DNA of 64,000 bases from Neptunomonas concharum (GTDB lineage Bacteria > Pseudomonadota > Gammaproteobacteria > Pseudomonadales > Balneatricaceae). This document shows positions 43,393 to 53,674 of this stretch, piece after piece. Positions within the stretch are counted from its first letter, which is position 1, and every line of letters starts with the position of its first letter. A program made the position numbers and the translations under genes. The notes beneath the pieces were generated by a model. That model was not told the origin of the DNA. It saw only the letters and a list, made by a program, of their open reading frames with translations, and did no database searches. Where the stretch lies: the NCBI RefSeq assembly GCF_008630635.1, contig NZ_CP043869.1, positions 1,116,001 through 1,180,000 of the forward strand. The letters are read 5' to 3'.

Positions 43393-44457
43393 ATGAGAAT
43401 GCTGTCGAAAAAAAATCTGGGAGCTGCTGCTCTGGTACTTCTGGTTGCTTTTATGAGCCGTGGTATTGCAGCTAATGACACCATCATCATTAAAGCTGTA
43501 GGAACGTGGGGGTACTTTAGCAACTACCCTAAACATGAAAGTCCGTTTTGGAATCAACATATAGCAGAGGTGTCCAAAGGCGAGATTGTTGGAGAGATCA
43601 AGCCGCAAGATGAATTGGGGTTGCGAGGGTTTGAGATTATCCGTTTGATTAAAAATGGCGTGTTTGATTTTGCATTTGGTTTACCAGGTTATGTTATGCC
43701 TGAAAATGAGATTTTTGAAGGAGCCGACCTATCTGCTCTTGTGCAAAATATCACGGTGCAGCGTAAAGTGGCAGACGCCTATTTTCCAACATTGGCCCGT
43801 GCTTTTTCAGAAAAATACAATGCAAAGTTGATGATGTTATATCCCTTTCCAAGCCAAATGATCTGGTGTAAAACGCCTGTTAATAGCATTGGAGATCTCA
43901 AAGATCGACGAATTCGGGTGTTTTTAACCACGCTAGGTGATTTTGTTGAGGGGGTTGGTGCGACACCCGTCAGCGTCCCTTTTTTGGATGTGCCTAAAGC
44001 GCTTGAAGAAAATCTCATCGATTGTGTGATTACTGGCACGATGTCAGCGTATGCGAGCCAGCTGTATAAAGCGACTCCTTATGGATTCAAGCTACGCGTA
44101 GGTTGGGGGTTGGCCTTTGGAGCGATGAATAGGGATAAATGGAATTTACTTAACCCAGCTCAAAAGACATTGCTGCAAAATGAAATAGCTAAGCTAACTG
44201 AGAAAATGTGGCGTGAAACGGCAACCGAAGATGCGGTAGCGTTAGATTGCTTGGCATCGGGCCCCTGTAGTCTAGGTGAAAATGGACATATGATATTAGC
44301 TCAGCCTTCTGATCAGGATTTGGAGGTTCGCAATAAAATCGCGCAAGAGGTTATTCTGCCGCGATGGACTCAACGTTGCGGTCCAGAGTGTGCGGCCAAT
44401 TGGAATCGAACCGTAGGGAAAGTGCTTAACTTAAGGGCCGATGTCACATTGCAGTAA
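43393..44457 (+). CDS. Orphan TRAP-type (DctP-like) substrate-binding protein
   Basis: The 354-residue protein has a signal peptide (ending near RGIAA-ND) and the DctP fold, with SIGDLKDRRIRVFLTTLGDFVEGVGATPVSVPF and PKALEENLIDCVITGTMSAY. Cys pairs near the C-terminus (LDCLASGPC, RCGPEC) suggest disulfides not usual for DctP. No DctQ or DctM accompanies it. A sensor kinase follows immediately, so it may deliver a ligand signal to a sensor or share the DctQM permease. It is divergent from dctB. Confidence 0.8.
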   Translation: MRMLSKKNLGAAALVLLVAFMSRGIAANDTIIIKAVGTWGYFSNYPKHESPFWNQHIAEVSKGEIVGEIKPQDELGLRGFEIIRLIKNGVFDFAFGLPGYVMPENEIFEGADLSALVQNITVQRKVADAYFPTLARAFSEKYNAKLMMLYPFPSQMIWCKTPVNSIGDLKDRRIRVFLTTLGDFVEGVGATPVSVPFLDVPKALEENLIDCVITGTMSAYASQLYKATPYGFKLRVGWGLAFGAMNRDKWNLLNPAQKTLLQNEIAKLTEKMWRETATEDAVALDCLASGPCSLGENGHMILAQPSDQDLEVRNKIAQEVILPRWTQRCGPECAANWNRTVGKVLNLRADVTLQ

Positions 44458-44532
44458 GGTTTGCTGCTGTCTTATTTCACGGACGGTGCAATGTGTTCTA
44501 CACTCAATTTAAAAACGGAGTGGAGTAAGTGC

Positions 44533-46146
44533 ATGGACCGTCTTTCATTTCTTGATCCAAAAATATTTCAAAATATCTGCGAACAAATAGCAGCGGCGAT
44601 TGGTTACAACATCAACGTAATGAATGCTTCCGGGATTATCATAGCCTCTTCTAATAAATTACGAATTGGTGAACAGCACTATGGTGCGTTAAAAGTCATG
44701 AGGGGGGAAGTTGATTTTTTCGCAGTCGATGGAGCCACTGCTAAGGCACATGATGTTTATGAAGGATACAACCTACCTCTTGAATACCAAGGTGACCGCA
44801 TAGCTAATATTGGTGTAACGGCCCCCCTAGAAGAAGCACGTCGGTATGCAGAGGTGGTGAGGATCTGCGTTAACGCTATTCTGCGTGATATAGGGCGGGA
44901 GATAGAGCATAAAGCTGTCTTAGAGTCTGAAGTGAGAAAAAGGACGGCTGAACTAGAGAAAGAGATTCAGCGACACAAGCAAACTGAGGCTGAGTTAATT
45001 TTAAGCAGAGAACGTTTAAATGACACCTTGATGTCTAGTTCAGATTGGTTGTGGGAGACGGATGCTGACAATCGATATGTATACCTATCTGAAATATTCT
45101 ACGACGTTGTGGGACTTACGCCTGAAGAGGTGTTAGGGCGTACGCGTGATGAAGTCCTTGGTAAACTATTATTGAGTACGAATCGAAACCAGTGGGAAGA
45201 AATTAGCCAGCTGCAAAAAGAGCGTCGGGGCTTTAGGAATTTATGTTACGAGATTAAAACACCCGCAGATGAGACACTTATTATCGAGGTGAGTGCAAAG
45301 CCTTTCTTTGACTCGGAGGGAAATTTACGAGGCTATCGTGGTACAGGTGCTGATGTCACACGGGAAAAAATTATGGAAGAGGCGCTTAAACAATCAGAAA
45401 AAATGGCGGGTTTAGGTGAGATGGTTGCTGGCGTTGCTCATGAAGTTAACACCCCACTGGGCGTCTGTGTGACGGTCGCCTCCCATTTAGAGGAGGAACT
45501 TAAATCCCTGCAAGAACGCTATCAAAGCGGCGCAATGGGTCGTACGCACCTTGAAAATTATCTGCAAGAGGCTTTCCAATCCTACGATATTATCAAGAAC
45601 AACCTGAATCGGGCAGCGGGACTTATTCGAAGCTTTAAGCAGATTGCGGTTGATCAAAGCAGTGAGCACCCGCGGCTTTTTGATTTTGGGCTCTATATAG
45701 GCGAAGTGTTGACGAGTTTAGGGCCGAAGTTGAGTAGAACGAACTTTAATACGGTGGTTAACTGCCCCGATAATCTAAAAATCAAAGCTCGCCCAGATCT
45801 TTTTGCCCATATTATTACTAACTTTGTTGTGAATAGCTTAACTCACGGTTTTGAAAACCAATCTCATGGTGCTATCACCCTTTGTGTTTTACCCAAAGGC
45901 ACTGAGAGTTTGGTACTGGTGTATAAAGATAACGGTAAAGGGATGGATGCCGAGTCTCGAAAACGTATCTATGAACCCTTCTACACAACTAAGCGTGGTG
46001 TGGGTAGTGGGCTGGGCATGCACATCATTTTTAACATAGTCACTGAGCAGTTAGGTGGAACAATCGAGTGCAGCTCCTCTCTAGGCCAAGGTGTGCGTTT
46101 TGAAATAGAAATTCCCCAGCGACAAGGTACTTTGGAAGTCATCTAA
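44533..46146 (+). CDS. Soluble histidine kinase with sugar-diacid-recognition and PAS domains
   Basis: This 537-residue kinase starts with a CdaR-type putative sugar diacid recognition domain (about residues 3-125), a coiled coil (about 130-165), a PAS/PAC region (about 165-285) and a kinase core with phospho-acceptor His303 in VAGVAHEVNTPLG. The ATPase region has NFVVNSLTHG, DNGKGMD and GLGMHIIFN. I see no membrane helix, so it should sense a cytosolic ligand. ATG 44533 has GGAG at 44522-44525; the frame extends to 44461 by TTG. No response regulator is adjacent. It probably forms a unit with the binding protein upstream. Confidence 0.85.
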   Translation: MDRLSFLDPKIFQNICEQIAAAIGYNINVMNASGIIIASSNKLRIGEQHYGALKVMRGEVDFFAVDGATAKAHDVYEGYNLPLEYQGDRIANIGVTAPLEEARRYAEVVRICVNAILRDIGREIEHKAVLESEVRKRTAELEKEIQRHKQTEAELILSRERLNDTLMSSSDWLWETDADNRYVYLSEIFYDVVGLTPEEVLGRTRDEVLGKLLLSTNRNQWEEISQLQKERRGFRNLCYEIKTPADETLIIEVSAKPFFDSEGNLRGYRGTGADVTREKIMEEALKQSEKMAGLGEMVAGVAHEVNTPLGVCVTVASHLEEELKSLQERYQSGAMGRTHLENYLQEAFQSYDIIKNNLNRAAGLIRSFKQIAVDQSSEHPRLFDFGLYIGEVLTSLGPKLSRTNFNTVVNCPDNLKIKARPDLFAHIITNFVVNSLTHGFENQSHGAITLCVLPKGTESLVLVYKDNGKGMDAESRKRIYEPFYTTKRGVGSGLGMHIIFNIVTEQLGGTIECSSSLGQGVRFEIEIPQRQGTLEVI

Positions 46147-46214
46147 CGGTAGCCATTAATCCGCTTAACCGGTAGCATTAGCGTTTGTTTTTAGAATAAT
46201 GGCGTCTTCCAATT

Positions 46215-48080
46215 ATGAGTTATCAAGTGTTAGCCCGGAAGTGGCGACCTAAGCGATTTACCGAAATGGTAGGGCAGGAACATGTCCTTAAAGCGTTGGT
46301 CAATGCACTTGATGATGATCGCCTTCACCATGCCTATCTTTTCACAGGTACACGTGGAGTAGGGAAAACCTCCATTGCCCGTTTATTCGCGAAATCGTTG
46401 AACTGTGAAACGGGTGTGTCATCTGAGCCTTGTGGCCAATGTGGTGCCTGTATCGAAATTGCTGAAGGGCGCTTTGTCGATCTTATAGAAGTGGATGCGG
46501 CCTCAAGAACAAAAGTAGAAGATACTCGCGAATTACTCGAAAACGTCCAATATGCACCTACGCACGGTCGGTTTAAAGTTTATCTGATCGACGAAGTGCA
46601 TATGCTATCGACCAGCTCCTTTAATGCGTTACTTAAAACGCTGGAAGAGCCGCCACCCCATGTAAAGTTTTTGCTGGCAACGACCGATCCACAAAAATTG
46701 CCCGTCACGGTGTTATCCCGTTGTTTACAGTTTAATTTAAAAAATCTGATCCCTGAGAAGATCGTCAACCACTTGGCCTATGTGCTTAACGAAGAGCAAA
46801 TTCGCTACGAAGAACCTGCATTGTGGCTATTAGCACGCTCCGCTGATGGTTCGATGCGTGACGCTCTGAGTTTGACCGATCAATCAATTGCTTTTGGCGC
46901 GGGCGCAGTGATTGAAAATGATGTTCGTGCCATGCTCGGGACCATTGATCAGCGTTTGGTATATCGCATTCTGGATGCATTAGTAGCGTTAGATCCATCT
47001 GAGCTGCTTGCATCCGTGTCGGACCTTGCGCAGTTTTCCCCCGACTATATGACGGTACTTGGAGACCTTATTAGCTTATTGCATCGTATTGCAGTAGCCC
47101 AAGTGCTCCCGGAAGCGGTCGATAATAGTATGGGGGATCAAACTCAAGTATCTACACTTGCGCATAAGATCCGTCCAGAAGATATACAACTGTTTTATCA
47201 AATCGCACTGATGGGGCGTAAAGACCTGCCGTTCGCACCTGATGCTCGGGAAGGTCTTGAGATGATTCTATTGCGAATGCTGGCTTTTCGACCAGCGGAT
47301 GCAAAAGCCTCATCTATCGAATTAGCCGACGCTTCTGTTACTGCTCCGAGCACGAGTAAACAGGATGTTGTGACACAGGCGAGTAACAAACCGAGTGTGG
47401 TTGAGCCTGTGAAAACAGCACCTGAGCTGCCGGTAGTTACCCCTGAAACAGTTGTAGTAGCATCTGATCTTGAGCCTCCTCCCTATGATGAGTATGACCT
47501 TCCTCCTCAGATAGAAGAGGAACCTAATGGAAAAAAGCCTATAGCTGAGCCTTTGCCTGCTCAGCAGGCTGAGGTGAATACCGTCCATGAGAGAGCATTA
47601 CCCGCCGCCGATCACCCTGTTACAGTTCAAGTGGTTGATACGGGTGGGGTAGATCATGAATTGACTGTCGATTTGCCAACATCACTATCCGCACTACAGC
47701 CTTCTCATTGGGTATCTTTACTGGGTGCCTTAGGGCTCAGTGGTATGACGGCTAGTATTGCCAGCAACCTTTCGTTGGAATCAGTGTCTGAATCTCAGTT
47801 ATTGTTCCATTTTCGTGCAGAGCAAGAAGCGCTTCTGAACGACGTACAGCAGCAGCGAATTGAAGAAGCATTAGCTGGTTATTTTCAGCAAACGCTATCT
47901 GTTGCTTTTAATAAAGCTGTGCAAACTCAGGAGACGCCCGCCGACTATTTCGCGCGACTGAAAGCAGAACGATTAGCAAGGGCGATTAATGATTTTGAAA
48001 CTGACCCGCATGTACAACAGCTATTAAGTCAGTTTAGTGGAAAGATTATTCCCGATTCTATTTATCCTATTGACCCATAA
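46215..48080 (+). CDS. dnaX: DNA polymerase III subunits tau and gamma
   Basis: DnaX is the clamp-loader ATPase and organiser of the replisome. The 621-residue tau form has Walker A GTRGVGKT (45-52), a four-Cys zinc site (64, 73, 76, 79), Walker B LIDEVHML, sensor [12 protein letters not shown], a Pro-rich linker and a C-terminal domain that binds the polymerase. A slippery A-AAA-AAG at 47531-47537, with a Shine-Dalgarno-like AGAGGA upstream and stem-loops downstream, should yield a 444-residue gamma form, as in E. coli. It is followed by ybaB and recR, the usual order. Confidence 0.95.
   Translation: MSYQVLARKWRPKRFTEMVGQEHVLKALVNALDDDRLHHAYLFTGTRGVGKTSIARLFAKSLNCETGVSSEPCGQCGACIEIAEGRFVDLIEVDAASRTKVEDTRELLENVQYAPTHGRFKVYLIDEVHMLSTSSFNALLKTLEEPPPHVKFLLATTDPQKLPVTVLSRCLQFNLKNLIPEKIVNHLAYVLNEEQIRYEEPALWLLARSADGSMRDALSLTDQSIAFGAGAVIENDVRAMLGTIDQRLVYRILDALVALDPSELLASVSDLAQFSPDYMTVLGDLISLLHRIAVAQVLPEAVDNSMGDQTQVSTLAHKIRPEDIQLFYQIALMGRKDLPFAPDAREGLEMILLRMLAFRPADAKASSIELADASVTAPSTSKQDVVTQASNKPSVVEPVKTAPELPVVTPETVVVASDLEPPPYDEYDLPPQIEEEPNGKKPIAEPLPAQQAEVNTVHERALPAADHPVTVQVVDTGGVDHELTVDLPTSLSALQPSHWVSLLGALGLSGMTASIASNLSLESVSESQLLFHFRAEQEALLNDVQQQRIEEALAGYFQQTLSVAFNKAVQTQETPADYFARLKAERLARAINDFETDPHVQQLLSQFSGKIIPDSIYPIDP
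47516..47569 (+). promoter_or_regulatory. Programmed -1 frameshift signal in dnaX
   Basis: AGAGGA (47516-47521) lies nine bases before slippery A AAA AAG (47531-47537), which is in the correct frame. After slipping, ribosomes read Ala-Tyr-Ser and stop at TGA 47546-47548. GCTGAGC (47544-47550) can pair with GCTCAGC (47559-47565), six bases after the slip site; an alternative stem is GCCTGC-TCA-GCAGGC (47555-47569). Confidence 0.85.
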
Positions 48081-48097
48081 ATTTTGAGGTAGAAAAA

Positions 48098-48424
48098 ATG
48101 ATGAAAGGCGGAATGGGCAACTTGATGAAACAAGCCCAAAAAATGCAAGAAGACTTACAAAAAGCACAAGCTGAAATTGCCAATGCAGAAGTTAACGGTG
48201 AGTCAGGCGCAGGGTTAGTCAAAATTGTAATGACGGGGCGCCATGATGTTAAAAGCGTCTCTATTGACGATAGTTTGTTAGAAGAAGATAAGGATATCTT
48301 AGAAGATTTGATCGCTGCGGCTGTGAATGATGCAGTACGCAAAGTGGAAGCGTCGACGCAGGAGCGCATGGCAAAAGTCACTGGTGGTATGGGTATGCCT
48401 CCAGGGTTTAATATGCCGTTCTGA
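48098..48424 (+). CDS. ybaB: Nucleoid-associated protein YbaB/EbfC
   Basis: This 108-residue protein of the YbaB/EbfC family binds DNA as a dimer. It has the typical start [23 protein letters not shown] and the core [24 protein letters not shown] 48098 has GAGG nine bases upstream; a second ATG follows directly. The gene sits between dnaX and recR, two bases before recR. Confidence 0.95.
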   Translation: MMKGGMGNLMKQAQKMQEDLQKAQAEIANAEVNGESGAGLVKIVMTGRHDVKSVSIDDSLLEEDKDILEDLIAAAVNDAVRKVEASTQERMAKVTGGMGMPPGFNMPF

Positions 48425-48426
48425 TC

Positions 48427-49023
48427 ATGTCTTTCAGCCCATTAATACAGCAACTGGTCACAGCATTGCGTTGTTTACCTGGTGTCGGTCCAAAATCAGC
48501 TCAGAGAATGGCATTTCATCTTCTTGAGCGAGATAGAGAGGGCGCCTTTACTTTAGCTGATGCTTTGAAGGTAGCTGCACAAGAGGTTGAACAGTGCCGC
48601 ATGTGTTGTACGCTGAGCGAGTCAGAAATATGTGATATTTGTGCATCGCCTAGTCGGGAAAGCTCTTTGCTCTGTATTGTTGAATCGCCAATGGATGTAC
48701 TTGCGATCGAGCAAACCAGTGGCTTTGCTGGAGTCTACTATGTGCTCGGCGGGCATCTTTCCCCGATTGATGGCGTCGGCCCAGAAGACTTGGGAATCGA
48801 CTTTTTGATTGATAGAGTCACATCAGAACAGGTGAAAGAAGTTATATTGGCTACGAATCCAACGGTAGAGGGTGAGGCGACAGCGCACTATATTGCAGAG
48901 CGCTTAAAGGGCTGTGAAACTCGAATTACCCGCATCGCGCATGGTGTACCCGTCGGAGGTGAGCTTGAGTATGTCGATGGTGGAACGCTTGCCCATGCAC
49001 TAGCAGGGCGACGACAATGGTGA
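48427..49023 (+). CDS. recR: Recombination mediator RecR
   Basis: RecR works with RecF/RecO to load RecA on gapped DNA. The 198-residue product has an N-terminal helix-hairpin-helix ([17 protein letters not shown]), a four-Cys zinc finger (CRMC..CDIC), a Toprim domain ([26 protein letters not shown]) and a Walker-B-like C-terminus. Length fits the family. Confidence 0.97.
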   Translation: MSFSPLIQQLVTALRCLPGVGPKSAQRMAFHLLERDREGAFTLADALKVAAQEVEQCRMCCTLSESEICDICASPSRESSLLCIVESPMDVLAIEQTSGFAGVYYVLGGHLSPIDGVGPEDLGIDFLIDRVTSEQVKEVILATNPTVEGEATAHYIAERLKGCETRITRIAHGVPVGGELEYVDGGTLAHALAGRRQW

Positions 49024-49031
49024 GGTTTTGA

Positions 49032-50210
49032 TTGAATAAGCAAGCCTATGAGGTATCGGTTTTAGAGGTATCGGCTCAGCGGCCTGAGCATATCGTCACC
49101 GATGAAGCTTTGCATGAGCGCTGTCAGTATTGGCAGCGTTTACCAATGATTGCCATCGATACCGAGTTTCAGCGAGTTGATACCTTTTATCCCATTCCAG
49201 GCTTGATACAAATTGCTGACGATCAGTGTTGTTATCTCGTAGATCCGCTGAGTATCAAGGACTTCTCGCCGTTAGTCGCGTTATTTGAAAACCGTGATGT
49301 ACTCAAGGTTATTCACGCGGGCAGTGAAGATCTAGAGCTCTTTAACCACACACTGGGTGCGCTACCCACGCCAATATTTGATACGCAGCTGGCAGCAGCA
49401 TTTGTTGGTTGGGGCTTTACCATGGGGCTTCAACGTATGGTTGAACACGCCCTTGGCATTCAACTGGGTAAGGGGGAAACCACATCAGATTGGCTAAAAC
49501 GTCCACTACGTCCTGAGCAGGAGGTATATGCGGCACTGGATGTCGCTTATCTGCCTGCCATCTGTCTACAGTTAAAAGATCAGCTAACCAAGCTGGGTCG
49601 CCTCTCATGGTTTGAAGAAGAGTCTCTCGTTGCGTTATCGCAAGCTATTGATACAGACCCTGAAGGTAAAGAATATTATCGTCGTTTTAGTCAGATGTCG
49701 GGATTGCAAGATCACAAGTTGGCCGCCTTACGGGATATAACGATGTGGCGGGAACAGCAAAGCCGCTTAAGGGATGTTCCGCGTAACCGCATTTTAAGAA
49801 ACCAAGCCATTATCGCCATTGTTCAGCGCTGGCCAAAAACAAAGCATGAGCTATCAAGGCTCGAAGATATTAAGTACCGCGTCGTCAAGGAAGATGGTGA
49901 TGTGATCTTGGGGTTGCTTGCAACCTCGCAGACTAGCGCAAAGGAGAATCCTGTCAGCGCTATTAACCGTCCATTGCATGTTTCGTGGAATAAGCGCCTA
50001 AAACGGCTGAAAACGATTGCTCGGGACACTGCTCATCGACTTGACGTTGCCCAAGAGGTGCTTCTTAAGAAAAAGGATCTGGATGCGCTTGTGCGTTCAG
50101 GTATGGATACTGGGCAGTATCAATTACCAAGCGGTCTCCAAGGCTGGCGCAAAGCGGTAATTGGCGATGCTTTACTCGATCAACTGAATAAATTTACGAA
50201 CAACGGCTAA
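49032..50210 (+). CDS. rnd: Ribonuclease D
   Basis: The 392-residue 3'-5' exoribonuclease trims tRNA precursors. The DEDD residues lie in MIAIDTEFQR (Asp and Glu), VIHAGSEDLELF and the YAALDVAYLPAI motif. A C-terminal HRDC domain begins near residue 210 (HKLAALRDITMWREQQSR). The start is TTG 49032 with GAGG six bases upstream, a good fit; no ATG lies nearby in frame. It follows recR closely. Confidence 0.93.
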   Translation: MNKQAYEVSVLEVSAQRPEHIVTDEALHERCQYWQRLPMIAIDTEFQRVDTFYPIPGLIQIADDQCCYLVDPLSIKDFSPLVALFENRDVLKVIHAGSEDLELFNHTLGALPTPIFDTQLAAAFVGWGFTMGLQRMVEHALGIQLGKGETTSDWLKRPLRPEQEVYAALDVAYLPAICLQLKDQLTKLGRLSWFEEESLVALSQAIDTDPEGKEYYRRFSQMSGLQDHKLAALRDITMWREQQSRLRDVPRNRILRNQAIIAIVQRWPKTKHELSRLEDIKYRVVKEDGDVILGLLATSQTSAKENPVSAINRPLHVSWNKRLKRLKTIARDTAHRLDVAQEVLLKKKDLDALVRSGMDTGQYQLPSGLQGWRKAVIGDALLDQLNKFTNNG

Positions 50211-50216
50211 TTAATC

Positions 50217-50507
50217 ATGATTATTTGCTCTATCTACAAAAGTGCTCGAAAAGATGAGATGTATCTCTATCTTGATAAACGAGATCAGTTAACTCGGGTT
50301 CCTGAACCGCTACTTGAAATGTTTGGTAAGCCACATCACGTGATGGATATGCCATTGACTAAAGACAGGAAGCTAGCGCGTATCGATGATACAGAAAAGC
50401 TACTCAGTGATTTGAAAGAGAAAGGATATTATCTTCAAATGCCACCGCCTAAAGAGGACTACATGCTGGATCTTTATCAGGAACGCCCTGAAACAGGTGT
50501 CCGATAG
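50217..50507 (+). CDS. ycgL: YcgL domain protein
   Basis: The 96-residue protein matches the YcgL family: CSIYKSARKDEMYLYLDKRD, then PEPLLEMFGKPHHVMDMPLT and a Pro-rich KGYYLQMPPPKEDYMLD. The function is unknown. It lies between rnd and ycgN, a common gammaproteobacterial order, and overlaps ycgN by one base (TAGTG). Confidence 0.93.
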   Translation: MIICSIYKSARKDEMYLYLDKRDQLTRVPEPLLEMFGKPHHVMDMPLTKDRKLARIDDTEKLLSDLKEKGYYLQMPPPKEDYMLDLYQERPETGVR

Positions 50508-50944
50508 TGGCTCAAGAAGTTTTTTGGCGGAGTAAAACGCTTGATCAAATGACATCCATTGAATGGGAATCTCTTTGTGATGGCTGTGCATTGTGTTGTC
50601 TTCATAAAATTGAAGATGAAGATACGCAAGAAGTATTTTACACAACGGTGGTGTGTCATTTAATGGATGATAGTTGCCGGTGTACGCAGTACGAAAAACG
50701 AACCGAGCTGGTTCCTAGTTGTGTGAAGCTGCGCCCTGAGGATGTAGAGGCATTTCATTGGTTGCCTCCTACGTGTGCGTATCGATTGATTTATGAAGGT
50801 CAGCCCTTACCGGAATGGCACCCACTTATATCGGGAAAAGAGAACTCAGTGATTGATGCGGGCGCATCTGTCCTGCACATCTATTCGGTAAAAGATAATG
50901 AGATCAGTGAAGATGACTTGATAGATTATGTGCTCGACGAATAA
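50507..50944 (+). CDS. ycgN: YcgN family cysteine-cluster protein
   Basis: The 145-residue protein carries a Cys cluster of the YkgJ/YcgN type (CDGCALCCLHKIED, VVCHLMDDSCRCTQYEKR, VPSCVKL, PPTCAYR) that likely binds zinc or an iron-sulfur centre. Its function is not known. It uses a GTG start at 50507 within the ycgL stop and ends before a strong terminator. Confidence 0.92.
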   Translation: MAQEVFWRSKTLDQMTSIEWESLCDGCALCCLHKIEDEDTQEVFYTTVVCHLMDDSCRCTQYEKRTELVPSCVKLRPEDVEAFHWLPPTCAYRLIYEGQPLPEWHPLISGKENSVIDAGASVLHIYSVKDNEISEDDLIDYVLDE

Positions 50945-50961
50945 TAGTTGATGTTATGAAT

Positions 50962-50991
50962 AAAAAAAGGAGCGCGATGCGCTCCTTTTTT
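50962..50991. terminator. Bidirectional terminator between ycgN and rpsA
   Basis: GGAGCGC (50969-50975) and GCGCTCC (50979-50985) form a strong stem with seven A before and six T after, so it can stop both converging operons. Confidence 0.93.
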
Positions 50992-51008
50992 GTGGCTCAA
51001 AACAACTA

Positions 51009-52691
51009 TTAGTTGTTCTGGTTAGCCATTTGCGCTTTGATCAGGTCACCGATGGTTGTTGGACCAGCAGTCTCAACTTCCTGGTTACGTACAGCAGCGA
51101 TAGCTGCTTTTTCGTCTGCCTGGTCTTTTGCACGAATAGATAACGTGATAGCACGGCTACGACGATCAATGTTAGTGATCTTCGCTTCCACTTCGTCACC
51201 TTCTTTCAGGGCAGTTGTTGCATCTTCGATGCGCTCTGCACTGATTTCAGATACTTTCAGTGTGCCTTCGATGCCTTCAGCTAGTTCGATAACTGCGCCT
51301 TTAGCGTCAACCGACTTAACAGTACCTTTTACGATGCTGTTTTTCTCGTTAGCTGCAGCGTATTCAGCGAAAGGATCGCTATCTAGCTGCTTAACGCCCA
51401 GAGAGATACGCTCTTTCTCTGCATCGATAGACAGGATAACGGCTTCAACTTCGTCGCCTTTCTTGAACTGGCGAAGTGCTGCTTCTGCATCGCCTTCCCA
51501 GCTGATGTCAGACATGTGAACCAGACCGTCAAGGTCGTTTTCTAGGCCAACGAAAATACCAAAGTCAGTGATCGTTTTGATCTGGCCAGATACTTTGTCG
51601 TTTGTAGCGTATTTCTCAGCAAAAGCAACCCATGGGTTAACTGTGCACTGTTTGATACCTAGAGAAATACGGCGACGCTCTTCATCAACGTCTAGGATCA
51701 TGACTTCAACAGCTTCACCGATGCTAACAACTTTAGATGGGTGAATGTTTTTGTTAGTCCAAGACATTTCAGATACGTGAACCAGACCTTCAACGCCGTC
51801 TTCGATAGATGCGAAGCAGCCGTAATCAGTCAGGTTAGTGATGCGAGCATTGCACTTCGTACCTGCTGGGTAACGGTTTTTGATTGCTTCCCATGGATCT
51901 TCAGACAACTGCTTAAGACCTAGAGAGATACGACCAGTTTCTTTGTCGAACTTAATGATCTTAACAGAGATCTCATCACCTGGGTTCAGCATCTCAGATG
52001 GGTGAGAAATACGCTTCCACGCCATATCTGTAATGTGAAGTAGGCCGTCTACACCGCCTAGGTCGATGAAAGCACCGTAGTTAGTCAGGTTCTTAACAAA
52101 ACCTTTAGCAACCTGGCCTTCTTCCAGTGCTGCAAGAATTTCGTCGCGCTGAGCGCTGTTCGCTTCTTGAAGAACTGCACGGCGAGAAACAACAACGTTG
52201 TTACGCTTCTGATCTAATTTGATCAGTTTGAAATCTAGCTCTTTGCCTTCTAGGTGGTCAACATCACGTACTGGGCGAACGTCTACCAATGAACCTGGCA
52301 GGAAGCCTTGAATGTTGTTGATGCTAACGGTGAAACCACCTTTAACCTTGCCGCTGATAACACCTGTAACAGTTTCTTCAGCGTCAAATTTAGCCTGCAG
52401 TACTTCCCATGCTTCCGCACGTTTAGCTTTTTCACGAGACAGTTTGGTTTCACCAAAACCATCTTCTACTGCTTCCAGAGAAACTTTAACGCTGTCACCG
52501 ATCTGGATTTCCAGTTCGTTTGCGTCATTGAGGAACTGAGAGCGAGGAATCACAGCTTCAGATTTAAGACCAGCGTTAACAGTAACCCAGTCACTATCGA
52601 TATCAACAACTTCACCCATTACTAGGGTGCCAGGAGTCATGTCTACATTAAGAAGGGATTCTTCAAACAGTTCAGCAAAGCTTTCGCTCAT
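51009..52691 (-). CDS. rpsA: 30S ribosomal protein S1
   Basis: S1 unfolds and delivers mRNA to the ribosome. The 560-residue protein has six S1 RNA-binding repeats (for example [20 protein letters not shown] and [21 protein letters not shown]) and starts [13 protein letters not shown], as in gammaproteobacteria. AGGA lies seven bases before its ATG on the minus strand. A leader of about 140 bases with an inverted repeat precedes it, which fits autogenous control. No ihfB follows here, unlike E. coli; the strand downstream ends in the shared terminator. Confidence 0.97.
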   Translation of the reverse strand: MSESFAELFEESLLNVDMTPGTLVMGEVVDIDSDWVTVNAGLKSEAVIPRSQFLNDANELEIQIGDSVKVSLEAVEDGFGETKLSREKAKRAEAWEVLQAKFDAEETVTGVISGKVKGGFTVSINNIQGFLPGSLVDVRPVRDVDHLEGKELDFKLIKLDQKRNNVVVSRRAVLQEANSAQRDEILAALEEGQVAKGFVKNLTNYGAFIDLGGVDGLLHITDMAWKRISHPSEMLNPGDEISVKIIKFDKETGRISLGLKQLSEDPWEAIKNRYPAGTKCNARITNLTDYGCFASIEDGVEGLVHVSEMSWTNKNIHPSKVVSIGEAVEVMILDVDEERRRISLGIKQCTVNPWVAFAEKYATNDKVSGQIKTITDFGIFVGLENDLDGLVHMSDISWEGDAEAALRQFKKGDEVEAVILSIDAEKERISLGVKQLDSDPFAEYAAANEKNSIVKGTVKSVDAKGAVIELAEGIEGTLKVSEISAERIEDATTALKEGDEVEAKITNIDRRSRAITLSIRAKDQADEKAAIAAVRNQEVETAGPTTIGDLIKAQMANQNN

Positions 52692-52754
52692 GAAAGTGTC
52701 CTATATTTTGGCCGTAGCTCCAGAAAATTGGGGCTTAGCGGCACGTAACCTGTA

Positions 52755-52844
52755 TCGTCAGCTTACAGGGTCAGATCAGTAAATAGATATCCGACCGCTA
52801 CGCTGACGACGGCCGAAATCATATATTTAGGAGGGCGTATTATA
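52755..52844 (-). promoter_or_regulatory. rpsA promoter (-10) and structured leader
   Basis: On the minus strand a perfect TATAAT (52839-52844 in plus coordinates) is followed by the GC-rich discriminator ACGCCC typical of ribosomal genes; the -35 is weak. In the leader, TCGTCAGC (52755-52762) and GCTGACGA (52802-52809) are perfect complements. Confidence 0.6.
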
Positions 52845-52870
52845 CAGTAATGTGCGGGAAGTAGGTAGGG

Positions 52871-53647
52871 CTAACCTTGATCTTTATCCAGTTGCTCGCG
52901 TAATGTGAGTTGGCAAGGTTCTATCACGGTAGATAAATCCTGATAAAGTGCTTCAGGTAGGATAGAGGCGTCCTCAGTTCTAAAGTAACCTGCCAGCTTT
53001 CTTTCTTCGGCTGGGGAGTTAGCCGCGACTTCTATACCATCGCCTATGCAAAATGCATAGCCGGGTAAGTAGTCACTGATGACGTTCTGTTTTTTATCTT
53101 CTGATAGCATTAAACGGTTACGCGTAATATAGGCTTTATATTCGGCTGCACCGGCAGCGGCCATCGTTTCTATCTGAATGGTCGAAAAACGCTCAGCATC
53201 AGGGTTGCGTATTAAAAAGGCTCTGAGTTGCCGCTCAACACCTTTAAGCTCATCTATTAGCTTCTCTGGGGCGAAACGTTCGTTTAGTTTCTTATACTCT
53301 TCCAGTTCTGCAATCTGCAGCTGAAGTGCCTCTATGGAGTCTTGTAAATCTTTATTTTCGGTTAGAAGATTTTCTTTGTCTCTAATTAGGCTGCGGATCA
53401 CCTTTTGCGTAGGGGTTAACTTATCTTCATCAAAAGTTGGCGGTAGCTGTTTTGTACCCAACTCACCTGTGGTCTCGAAACTTCGGGTAGTTGCAACCAT
53501 TTCATAGCCAAAGCGTTCAAGCTCTTTTTTGTTTTGAGCGTGTTGTGCTTGCATCCGCTGATAGATCAAGTATCCCCCCGCTGCTATACCTATCAGCAGG
53601 AGGGGAGTGACAATGTAAAATACCAGTTGGGCCTTAGAACGTGCCAT
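52871..53647 (-). CDS. Membrane-anchored coiled-coil protein of unknown function
   Basis: The 258-residue protein has one N-terminal membrane helix (about residues 9-29) with basic residues before it, then a predicted coiled coil (about 88-140) and a C-terminal domain with two Cys (YAFCIGDG and IEPCQLT). It faces the periplasm if the helix is a signal anchor. I do not recognise the family. It lies 27 bases after prc on the same strand, so it may be co-transcribed with that protease and serve as adaptor or substrate; this is inference. Confidence 0.65.
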   Translation of the reverse strand: MARSKAQLVFYIVTPLLLIGIAAGGYLIYQRMQAQHAQNKKELERFGYEMVATTRSFETTGELGTKQLPPTFDEDKLTPTQKVIRSLIRDKENLLTENKDLQDSIEALQLQIAELEEYKKLNERFAPEKLIDELKGVERQLRAFLIRNPDAERFSTIQIETMAAAGAAEYKAYITRNRLMLSEDKKQNVISDYLPGYAFCIGDGIEVAANSPAEERKLAGYFRTEDASILPEALYQDLSTVIEPCQLTLREQLDKDQG

Positions 53648-53674
53648 ACTCTCCTCAGAAACTTATCAACGCTA

